DNA of 64,000 bases from Cycas panzhihuaensis (Eukaryota > Cycadophyta), in assembly GCA_023213395.1 (NCBI GenBank), contig CM041465.1, forward strand, positions 214,217,741-214,281,740, read 5' to 3'. The notes beneath the pieces were generated by a model that was not told the DNA's origin, ran no database searches, and was given only the letters and a program-made list of their open reading frames with translations. The position numbers and the translations under genes were made by a program. Below are positions 10,291-20,095 of the stretch, piece by piece. The stretch's first letter is position 1. The number at the start of each line of letters is the position of its first letter.

Positions 10291-11564
10291 TGAGGCCACC
10301 CCTTTATATACTTTAACTCGGTTTCAAGCTGCCAAAGAGGTAACCGACACCTCTTCATCTATCCTATATCTTGATCCTCTTCCGGAAACCCCTCTTTCGG
10401 GAGCGCCTACACTTCCCAAGACCATTCCTATGTGTGTTGGCCGTTATGATTTTAGAAGGGCACTTCCCCAACCTACTACGAAGGGGAAGCCTTTCTCTAT
10501 AGTTGACGAGCTTCACACAGTCGCTACGGGGATGTCCTTGATGGATGTCTTGAAAAGTTATCTTGAGCAACGAGTTCTTCTTCTTGAAGCTCTTGGCTAA
10601 TAAGATACTTCTGTCCATGCGATAGGCACCACCTCCCATGGTCCACCTGTCATCTCATTCGATCCTAGAGATCTCTCGTCTCCTAGTGAACGGGGGAGGC
10701 TTACACATTACCCATTTATCATTTTTGTCGACATTCCTAATTTTATAATAAAGAGGATCGTTGTAGATAATGGCTCCTCAGTCAATGCTATGCCTACACG
10801 CGTGCTCAAGGAGCTAGGTATAGTGGATATTGAGTCTGTCCCTTGGAAATGCCAAGGGTATGATGGGACTGAGAAGCCCCCCTTAGGGACAGTCTCCCTT
10901 TCCCTCACCTTAGGAGGGAAGACTGTTTCTGTCGAAGTTGTTGTACTTGATATCGATGTAGAGTACAACCTCTTGTTGGGTTGACCATGGCTTGACCAAA
11001 TGGGAGCAATCTGCTCCACGCATTGGGGGCAACTTAAAATTGTCCATGCAGGATGAGTTAAGGTTGTTGCCAGTGAGCCTGTGACATCTCACACTTCTCA
11101 TCCAGCCTGCCAAGCTGTCTTCGATGATGAAGATAATGATCCTGAGGAGGCTGCCCCTTCTATTGGACCTTTGTTTCAGGAGACCGGCCTTCATCAATTG
11201 GACCCTATACCATGTCATGAGCTAGACCTAGTCAGGTTTACCCCTATTGCTGTAAGCAATTATGGTTATTTAGCTGTCACAGGTGATTATGAGTCAGACG
11301 GTGAGCGTTATGAGCCCCCTCCTTGGTGGGTCACCCTGGTTTCACAAGCACCTAGGGGGATATCTCGATCAGATATTCCTGCTCCTCTTCATTCTACATT
11401 GGCTCCTAAGATGCTGGTCCCAAACCAGCCACTTCTTTTACCTTCTCGCCCTCGCCAAATGGTTTCATGTAGGCATCTACATCGACGAGCCACTCATGGA
11501 GGTACTTCTTTCTCACGCTCTAGATCCTTACCCAGGACAAGAGCCACTCCTACTCAGATGCAAC
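10291..11564 (+). pseudogene. E1 protease and C-terminal linker
   Basis: A nearly continuous frame from about 10277 to 11611 with a few stops (10598, 10981, 11053). The retropepsin core lies at about 10740-11060: RIVVDNGSSVNAMPTRVLKE, with the active-site Asp in an Asp-Asn-Gly form, then VEVVVLDIDVEYNLLLG and PWLDQMGAICSTHWG. This aspartic protease would cleave the polyprotein inside the particle. Downstream is an acidic, Pro-rich linker that in E2 leads to the RT N-terminus. In E1 it is cut at 11564 by the insertion of E2. Confidence 0.65.
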
Positions 11565-14102
11565 TGTTTCCCGGCTTCCGGGAATGGATACGGAATCACC
11601 GACTCAGGTAAGTGCAGGTATGTCTCTAGCATTATCATCACTTTTATGTCTTGATTATGCCTTACATATTTGCATGCGTATGACTTTGTGGGCGGCACGG
11701 TCGTCGTCCACACTATGTTTAGCCTATGGCGGTATAGCGGGGCACACTCTTAGCGAGTGTGGCACCACAGTGACAAATATTACTTCCGCATCGCCCTCCT
11801 CTCTCCACGGATCCACCGGGTTTGCGCCACCTCCACCGTGTGATGCCTCATCGTCGCTTGGTTAGCTTGCCACCTCATTTGGGGTCCTATTTACGCTCCG
11901 TGGGCCCGTTTCTAGGCTTGTTTGCTCCCGGGTGGGTGTTTTAGTTGTCCTTTAGCCTTTTCGGCCGTTTGCCCCCAGCCTGGGCCGGTTGGCGGGCCCC
12001 ATTTGTGTCTCCAGGTGCGTCTGCCAATTTTGGCGATGCCAGGAATTCAGCAATCTGGCCGGAATATCCATGACCGCTAAAGTTTCAATGACGATCTCTG
12101 CTTGTTTTTAAAATCCGCGTGGCAATTTCGCATTTATTGAAGCGCCACGTGGTTCGCCTTTTCTCCCTCCCGGTGCCCTATTCGCGTACTTTAGGGTTTT
12201 GCTTTAGTACTTAAACATCTTTTGGCTCGTTTTCAAGGATCTTTTTTTGACTCACCTTTGGATTTACTCTCAAGAGGAACACTCTCCTGCTCTGCTCTCT
12301 TCTCATTTGCTTCTTTGCAATGGACCTGCACTCTTCATCTGACCTTGACTCTCCTTTGGCTTGGCTAAGACATTCTCTGACCCTCAAACGCCTTGGAGAG
12401 GGCTCCTTTGAAGCAGTTTCAGTGTTTTCTACCAGCGATCCACGAGTTCCCGTTTGCAGTGTTTCCTGTTCCACCTCCATAGCAGGCCCCTAGCTCTATT
12501 CGAGATCTGGCTGTTTGTTCCGGCCCTTCTTCATTGTCTTTTGGTGGGGCAAACCCTTGCCTCCCTTTCAGTACTCTTCACTTTGTATTTATTCTTTTGT
12601 GATATTTATGCTTCAGCTTATTTGTTCTCACTTGTTGCTTGAGAGTTGGTTTTCCTCCTTCTTGAGGACTGCTTTACCACTCTCCCTCACTTCTTACTGC
12701 GTTTCTTTGTCCAAGGCAAGGCGTTGAGGGTTGCATAGGCTTTGGGCCGGGGTGGGTGGATTCGCACCACACCTTGCGCTCCCTAAGCGGCTCAAAGCCC
12801 TCAAAGCCTCCCTCTCGCCCGTGCTACTCTTGGCTTGCAAACAAGGGTTCAAGGCTCCCCTTGGTTGCCCAAACCGGTCTTTGTCACAAGTTGCGGCTGA
12901 TTTGGGACCCTTTATCTGATTTGGGTGCCATCCATAGGCCCCAACCGAGTTCTTGCTCCACCTTTGCTCCCGGTTGCGGTTTGCTCCCGTAGCATCCGGT
13001 TCCCGTGGGTGTCTTTGGGTCTTTCTTGCCCCTTCTTGCGGTAGTTTTGAGCCTTGAGTCTTGACTTTCTCCTCTGCCCGTGGCTCTTGGGAGAGGTTTG
13101 GGCACCATTTTGCGGGAGGTAGGCCACTCAGGAGGCTTACCTTGTTGTTTCCTTTCATTTGGATCGTTCTTCTTTGGTATTTTCCTTATTGGACTAACAC
13201 TGATGCATGTACATTTAGACTCTCGTTTATGTTGCTAGACATATATTGCTATATCTTTGTGTTGCATATAGGTGTTCTCCCTCGACAAGAGGAGACCTTT
13301 GTTGCTTCAGTACTCGGGACGCCGGAGAAGCGTTGCCGTTGCCCCTTCCACCCAGGCGTCCCTTGCATGTGTCATATTTTATGCTATCTCATTTGCTAGT
13401 TAGCGTTTCTTTCCTTCCTTCGGTATCGCATTTACTTTTCCTGGGGAAGGTAAGGAAGCCCCTTTTCTCTTGCCGCTACATTTCACATCAGATGCAGCTG
13501 CCGGTGGTTGGGTGCTCCTCTGAAGGCTACGCCATCTCTCACGCCTTCGGCCCAGGTGCACGCTCCGTTCCTCTTCGCTACCCACAGTCTTTTTCCTTCT
13601 TTTATTCTTTTCCTAGTAATTAGAACATCGAAGATTAAAGGGAAAATTGCCTTTTGTATTGGTTTGCGATTTGTTTGCCTTGTTGCATGTACTTTTGTTA
13701 TTCGTAGGAAAGGTTGTAGGAGTCTTTTTTCTCTCTTACCCTTCCTCCCTCTTCCTTAATCAGCATGAGCCTTGCTTCCCGCATCGCTCGTATACCCGGT
13801 TAGATTGCATAGGATTGTTCTTGGCCTATCCTTATTAGGTTCTTTCTCTCTCCCTTCTGGCCACCCAAAGGTGGGAGGGGCCTACTCCCAGGTCAACCCG
13901 GGTTCGTCCTACGTATCTTCACCCTTCGCTCAAGGCGGTGAAGGGTCACCCGATAATGTAGACATACTCCATTGCGGATCCGAACTGCACTCCGTGCAGG
14001 CGCTCTGCGTGGTAGTTGCTTGCCTTAGGTTCCACTTCCCTCTGGTTTCGTCACCATCTCTCCCCCGCGCCTATCAGTCAGGCGGTTATCCCGTGTGGCG
14101 TC
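11565..14102 (+). repeat. E2 5' LTR
   Basis: Starts TGTTTCCCGGCTTCCGGGAA, whose first bases form a 7-bp hairpin (TTCCCGG/CCGGGAA), and ends GGCGTCA. A donor-like CAG|GTAAG lies at 11606-11612. It aligns with 20096-22610; many differences are one- to three-base gaps at CG or CNG sites. No real genes inside: the longer frames on either strand (for example the minus frame at 12694-13158) are not conserved between the two copies. Confidence 0.75.
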
Positions 14103-14121
14103 ACTGGCGACCATCTTGGGG
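14103..14121 (+). promoter_or_regulatory. E2 primer-binding site
   Basis: CTGGCGACCATCTTGGGGG directly after the LTR, equivalent to the E1 site at 7771. About 230 bp of leader follow before gag. Confidence 0.5.
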
Positions 14122-14353
14122 GCGCGGTAAGGAGCTAGTCTCGCTCTCTTGATTGGTTTCGCTACTCTGTGTGATCCTTTCTATACTGTCTTGACCTCCA
14201 CGTTGGGCGGCCCCAGCGCGTGTTATACCATTCCTTATCTTTTCACGACATCGTCGGTCGACCTTGCATCTTGGTTTCTCTCGTCGTTTGCGCGGTCTAC
14301 CCCTTTGTTAAGACCCGATCTGACCTTCTTGCCTCGTCGGATCCGATTCGACC

Positions 14354-16500
14354 ATGGAAGGGTACTCTTCCGATTGGACCTACCACGCTTGATTGTATGG
14401 AAACCCAAGCTCTTCCTTACATCATTCGGAGTCCACCCAAGAGGGTGACGATTCCTTTACTACCGTCGATCAACACCTTTCTTGTGCTCCCCATCCTTCT
14501 ACCCACGCCTAGAGGGATCCGTTCCTCTGAGGATTGCCACGCGATGGCGATTTTATGAGGAACCTTGATGGACATGCCTTGTTCGAGGTCCCGATCACCT
14601 CTTATGGGTATGTGGGGACTCCTCCTGTTGACGTGCTTGAGGCTCTTGACGGATGCCGCCGTGCGGCATGCTCTCAACCACGTCCCGAATGGCTTGAGGG
14701 TGTCCTGCAAGGGAGCCTCTTCCTCCTCTGCTCTTCCCCCTCACGCTTCATCCTCGTCCGCCTTTCCTGTGACAACAAACCCTTTCGTGCCTACGCGTAT
14801 GCCCCATTCGTTTCCTGCAGTGGGGGCACGTGTGGCACCTTCCATCCCTTATCAAGGCCCTAATGCCTTAGGGCCTTCTCACGATGTCACGTCCCTCAGC
14901 GGGGTTAGCATACCCGTTCCCGATCCAACTAATGTGCCCCAATCGGCACATCTTTGCTCCTAGTAGGCCTAGTCGCCCTGCTAGCCTTCCAGTTGCCAGT
15001 CAGGTGGGATTCGTTCCCACGCATCCTCCAACCCAGCGCGTTGGTGCTTCTTTCTCGTTCCCCGGTATACTTCTCAACCTTGGGGGCGGGGTAGGGAAGC
15101 CATCTTCTGTTTATGGGTGGATCCGCTACACCCATACGGAATGGCCCCACCTACGGGTGGCCGTGTATGGGCGAGAACAGTTCGCATCCCTCTTGTCCGC
15201 CATCCAATGCGGTTCCATCCGTTGTGCCTTCGCAGGGAATCGACTCCCTTCAAGGCGCCCTTTTCACGCTTCTTGTCGTGAGGGTGGTTCCTCGAGGAGG
15301 ATGGGTGTCCTACCCCCATCGCTCCTTGCGCGCCACCGCCGGCGTTCGTTGATCCTACGGTTCGAGCAAGGCGCGCCCCTTCGTGGACTTTAGGTCAACC
15401 CTCTCTCGGTTGAGGCATTGCGAACCAACTTGCGCCTCATCCTCCGAAGTTCCTAGATTCGATGGGACTTCGTCATGCAGAAGTGGGAGCATGTCCGTAG
15501 TTTTTCTATGGCATGCATCGATTCTTGGGCTTACGACCATATTTTGATGAAACTCTTTCCTCGATCCTTGCGGTGGCGCCCTTAAATGGTTTTATCGTCT
15601 CCCACCTTTTCGATCTATTCATTCCGGAATTGGTGGGCGAGTTCATCAATTACTTTGATGTAGCTCGCCCATTCGAGAGCGGGATGCAATCCCTTCTCTC
15701 GCTCAAACAAGGTCACGATGAGATGAATCGTGACTTTGTGCAGTGATTCCACGATCCGCCTTCACTCCACCAAGGCGACCTTGCGGGAGGCTGGCGGGAC
15801 CTGTTTGTCAATGCACCGTCCGAAGTCCACGTGGAAGTCCTCAAGATGGGGCGACCACGGGTGATTCGCGATCGCCAAGTGCTTGGCGTTGGAGGCTATT
15901 GAGATCCAAGCTGGTCTCAAGAAACCTCTTAAGCCCTCACAATGCCGTGAGGCACCACCCCCTACCAAAGACGCTAAACCTTCTCAGCCGACGCGGTCTT
16001 CCTCTCATCCTACCGAGAGGACCTTAGATCCCCTCACATCAGCTATATGCTCGTTCGAGCGTACGATGAAGGAGCTCAAGCTTCAAGGTCCTTCGTCTCC
16101 TACTTCAAACAAACAAGTCCAACAAACTACCCAAGCTCCTCTTCCCAGGAATGGGAACGCCATCCTCCCAAGCGAGAAGGTCAGGCCCTCCGCTTGAGAA
16201 GAAGTGGTGTTCCATTCATGGGGATTGCTTCCATGACGATTCACGTTGTAGGGCCCGGATCCAAAGGATGCCCCTCGACGCGATTCCTCTCCCAAACGGG
16301 CCTCAAGGCCTAATCTAGACCAACCTGTTCACAAGGATCCATTCCCTAAACATGGGGAACGTGATCGCAACCCCCAAACCAAGAACAACTGTAACCGAGG
16401 AAGATCACCTGATCCCCGCCCTTCCCGCGACAAAGGGAAGGGCGCCCGGAACTCTTCTTCCTCTTCTCGTTCTCCTAGCCGCCGTACTCCGTCGCCTTCA
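14354..16500 (+). pseudogene. E2 gag polyprotein, frameshifted
   Basis: Begins at ATG 14354 in the same context as E1 (ACCATGGAAG). Pieces of the E1 gag can be followed across all three frames: the N-terminal acidic part (14520-14720), the Pro-rich linker (14800-15350), the core (15390-16000, with GALKWFYR near 15580 and IEIQAGLKKPLKPSQ at about 15900) and the zinc segment near 16200. Most breaks are single-base losses near CG dinucleotides. It would form the particle shell if intact. The original start is conserved, but the second piece begins after an early stop at about 14390. Confidence 0.6.
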
Positions 16501-17560
16501 CGACCCCGGAATAGGGGGAAGAAGGTGATTCAGTTGCTTGAAGCAACTCTGACTTTCGCCCTTACACGATCTCAAACTGCTAAGGAAGCAGCGGGAGCTG
16601 CCGGTTCTTCCGCTCTTCCGATCCTTAGGAGACCCTTCCTCCTGAAATCCTCTTTCCCCAAGGCTATTCACATGCGCCTGTGTCGTTACGACTTTCGAAG
16701 GGCACTTACCCAACCCAGGGAAGGGTAAACCCTTCTCCGTGGACGAGCTCCATACGGCCGCCGCAGAATGTCCTTGATGGACGTTCCGAGGAGTTGTCCC
16801 GAGCAACCGCCCTCCTCCTGGAAGCTTTAGGATCGGAGATGTGCCTGCCCACGCTTTGGGCGTCGCCCAAGGTGGCGGACCCACTATTTCCTTCGATCCT
16901 AAGGATCTTCCTCCCCACGGTGAGCGGAATGTCGGTGGAACTTCCCATTCACCATCACGATCGATACGCTGATTGTACCCTTCAAGAACTGTTGTCGACA
17001 ACGGCTCTTACATCAATGCCATGCCCTTGCGTGTTATGCAAGAGCTTGGTATCTCCGCCTGGAACCTGCCTGGCGATGCCAAGGGTATGACTCAGAGCGA
17101 GAAGACCCTCTCGGATCCATCGCGATTCCGCTCACCCTTGGGGCAAACTGTTTGCCGATGTTGTAGTCCTCGGCGTTGGCGTGGATTACAACCTCCTTCT
17201 AGGTCGCCCATGGCTCGACCAAATGGGAGCCGTGTGTTCGACCCTTTGGGGATACTAAATTGGCCCATGACGGACGAATGAGAGTGGTTCCCGTGAACGC
17301 CCTTTTGCCAAACAAACTCGTTATGCCAATTCGGCAAACCAAGGTTCACCCACTCACGCCTCGGCTTGTTCAATTGGTATACCCAATCGTCGGAAGAAGA
17401 TCCCACATCTTCCCTTCCTAGTCTCGCCGCTTTGCCCCTATTGGCGTCGGGAGTTATGGGTACCTTGCCCGTTCAATGATGATGAATCGCTGACGAGACG
17501 AGGGTCGTCTCCACCCATTTCTTTCCTTGGCGCCAATGGGTCGACTATCTCGCTCTAGAC
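16501..17560 (+). pseudogene. E2 protease region
   Basis: The retropepsin core is visible at about 16985-17250: VVDNGSYINAMPLRVMQELG (Asp-Asn-Gly active site as in E1), then a VGVDYNLLLGRPWLDQMGA block in other frames. The upstream piece at 16525-16728 corresponds to E1 10277-10500. Frameshifts separate every block. Beyond 17300 is the linker found also at 11236-11560 of E1. Confidence 0.58.
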
Positions 17561-17989
17561 CCTCGTTTGGAACCTCTCTCACAGGAGACTAGCCCTCGTG
17601 TGTCACACACCATCGCTCGTGCTGACCCGCCCGCCGTCAGTTCTTCTTTTTCATTACCCCCCGCAGGTGATGGTTTTGAGGAATTACCTTTCGCTCCTCT
17701 CGAGGAGCCTCTTTCTGTTTTCCTTGGTTCCATGAAGGAGTTGAGCGATCCGATGATCACCCCGGTCCCGTTGCTCCTTTCCCTTCTAGCGCTTCTTCTA
17801 CTCGAAATAAGGTCATCCATGGGGTGGACTATTTCGAGGATGATGAAGCCTCACTGAGCACCCAGCGGCCTTGCACCTAATCCGCCTCGTCACCACCGCT
17901 CGGCCACGGAAGATCCTTGCGATCGGATCCACGCCGATCCGATCCTCTCCTATTCCTCCTCCTCCGTTGATCTTGCCCTCTTCACTTTG
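17561..17989 (+). other. E2 linker between protease and RT
   Basis: A 96-codon frame (17567-17857), acidic and rich in Pro and Ser, without a recognised domain. It is probably the protease-RT spacer of the polyprotein. The following 130 bases lead into the RT start. Confidence 0.4.
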
Positions 17990-18560
17990 AAGAGGGCAAT
18001 GCCATGCATGGGGAATTCAAGGCGTAGTCTTGGCCCCGCAAGGTCATTAGGGTTGGGGCGAATGCTCTCTGATGAGATTAGGAATATTCCCTTCTGTGAA
18101 TTTGAGACATTTTCGTGGGATTATGCGACATGAAGGGAATCGACCCATCAATTGTCACCCATAACCTCACCACCCTTCCCGGCGCCTCACATGCGCCTGT
18201 AAGCGTCCTCTTCACCAAGCTCTGCCGCCGTCGAGATGGAGGTTGGAAAGCTTCGGATCTTTGGGCTTGTTACTTCTATTGATTACCCTAAGTGGGTCTC
18301 TAATATTGTTCCTGCTACAAAAGAACGGGCAATCCGCATATCGTCGATTCCCACGATAAACACTGCTCCCGCCTTTGTTTCCGGGGACTATGTCCTCAAG
18401 CTCGAATATCTCCATGACCGTTTGACCAAATTCCAACCCCTGGTCGGTCCTTTTGTCATTATCGAATCTCTCGATAATGGTGCCTATAGGATAGCCACCG
18501 AGGGGCTCGAATTTGAGAAAGCCGTTAATGGATGTTCCTTAAGAAGTTTTACGCTTGACC
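17990..18560 (+). pseudogene. E2 RT N-terminus fused in frame to integrase C-terminus
   Basis: At 18060-18170 the RT approach of Tat-type elements is readable: CEFETFSWDYAT, then KGIDPSIVTHNLTTLPGASH. From 18236 an open frame of 202 codons gives EVGKLRIFGLVTSIDYPKWV SNIVPATKE (RT finger region), then passes directly, with no stop, into SGDYVLKLEYLHDRL, FQPLVGPFVI and DNGAYRIATEG, the C-terminal beta domain of integrase. The whole catalytic RT, RNase H and integrase core (normally 3-4 kb) is absent at about 18325-18350. This is an internal deletion that kept the frame. The product could not polymerise or integrate; whether it is translated is unknown. Confidence 0.6.
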
Positions 18561-19300
18561 TTCTACGATCCTCGCCTCGCCTCCGAACGAGCCTAAACTA
18601 CCATCTTAGGTTGTCCCCATTCTTCCCACCGCGTGTAGAATGGCTATTTAAGATGGACCCGCTTTGTCTCTCTCGTTCCGTCTCATGGAACCCGCTCCGT
18701 ATCCTCCTGGAACCTTGGTCCTCTCGCTTGGGCATCTCCCAACCGGAGGACGCTTGGGGCATTGTTGCCCCTCTTTCTGTCTGGCGTTTCCTTCGCATAT
18801 CCCGTTATGCTCTCCGCAGGACATGTATGCCGCCTACTTCCTAACCTCACACCTCCATGTCGTCCACTCACGGTGTGTGTGTGCCCTATTAGGTGTGTGG
18901 TTATGCATGGAAGGAAACGTGTGCATCATACAATAAAATGTTCATAACATGAATCACCTACTACACAACATAACACTCACAACACACGATAAATATACAT
19001 ATCATCCACACATCATGCACGAGATCTCATATCCGAATGGGGTTCCAATCACCCCATGCATATATACATATCAAAATCATGTCATCATACATCACGGGAA
19101 GCCGGTGTCCTTGGGGTACAATCATATGGTCCTATATATGACCCCACGAGGCCCGTGCTTTCCTCCGCCAAACTATCCATGCATGTCCCTCTGTGGCCCG
19201 CCTCTGGGCGCCTCATTCTAGGTCCTCCTACCCTTGACGCCCACCATTGTCTGCTTTTCTAAGTGTTGCCTTCATCACCGATCATCCGCTTGGATTTTGT
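18561..19300 (+). other. E2 spacer between integrase remnant and RNase H
   Basis: About 740 bp. The first part (from CCTAAACTACCATC at 18593) matches E1 from 22803. An A/C-rich tract (18925-19080, many ACATATCATCA phrases) matches E1 23145-23440. The right part (19205-19260, GTCCTCCTACCCTTGACGCC) matches E1 26480-26510. The roughly 3 kb of E1 between these two blocks, holding the antisense gene, is missing here. Confidence 0.55.
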
Positions 19301-19302
19301 GT

Positions 19303-19715
19303 CACCTATGTCTGCTCACATCTTTACCGATGGCGAGCATGCAGAACCCGACCTTCACCATTGCGTGGATTCTCCGCACCCTTCCGACATGATCTCCTCC
19401 GCCTGGGATCTTCCTCCCGAGGCTACCAACAACGAAGCCGAGTATACAACTGCCATCAAGCCCTTACCGATGCCCTTCGCTTCCATCGCGACCCATTGTT
19501 TTGCTCTGCGACTCAAGTTATGGTGTCTCATCTCACCTGTCTCACCGGTGCAATGCCCTCACTTGAGGACTCTTGCTTCTGCTGCCAGATCCCTCCTGGC
19601 CCGTTTCTCTTCTGTTGATATCCAGCATATCCCTCGGGCTCTCAACGCTGAGGCAGATAGCCTTGTTCGCCTCATCCTTGAGCACTGCCTGTCTCGCCCT
19701 GCTGACCGTCCCTGA
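19303..19715 (+). pseudogene. E2 second RNase H (plant Tat-type), frameshifted
   Basis: Reads HIFTDGE..., PEATNNEAEY, RSLLARFSSVDIQHIPRALN and AEADSLVRL. These are the Asp, Glu and final Asp blocks of the RNase H fold used as an additional RNase H by Tat elements. The third block (LLCDSQVMVSHLT) lies in another frame near 19497-19540. It would cut RNA in RNA-DNA hybrids during reverse transcription. It lies downstream of the integrase remnant and next to the 3' LTR, not between RT and integrase as in the usual Tat order. Frameshifts make it nonfunctional. Confidence 0.6.
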
Positions 19716-20095
19716 GTCTTGCTTGGCCTTCCCGTCGCCCAAGCCTCAGGCCGTTGGTCGCCTCCGTCATGATCCGCCGCACCTCCAAATCGGGTTGCTA
19801 ACGAGGTAAAACTATGGTACCCACCATTGGTTCCCCATGTGGTCCTGCATGCTCCTTTGCATTCATTGTGGTGGGGCCCCTCACTGTCTCTTTCTCCCAC
19901 GGTTTCCGTGTGGCTCATAAGCGGCCCTATGTTGTCTCCACCGCCCGCCAGATCCACGCGTTCGCCACGACACTCGCCAAGACCCTTGCCTACCGATCCG
20001 ATCTTGATTGATATATCTATATACACATGTACTCGACATTGTGTTGCCGGATTCGCCATCGTGATCGCCCGAGCGGCGAGGCTCACGCCATAAGA
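19716..20095 (+). other. E2 3' untranslated region
   Basis: 380 bp between the RNase H frame and the 3' LTR, alignable with E1 27080-27416. The polypurine tract position (CCATAAGA, 20088-20095) is weak. Confidence 0.5.

Noticed and set aside
12694-13158. 154-codon minus-strand frame in the E2 LTR
   Set aside because: Not preserved in the other LTR copy (21299-21670 has a broken and different frame) and it resembles no family; GC-rich sequence gives long chance frames.
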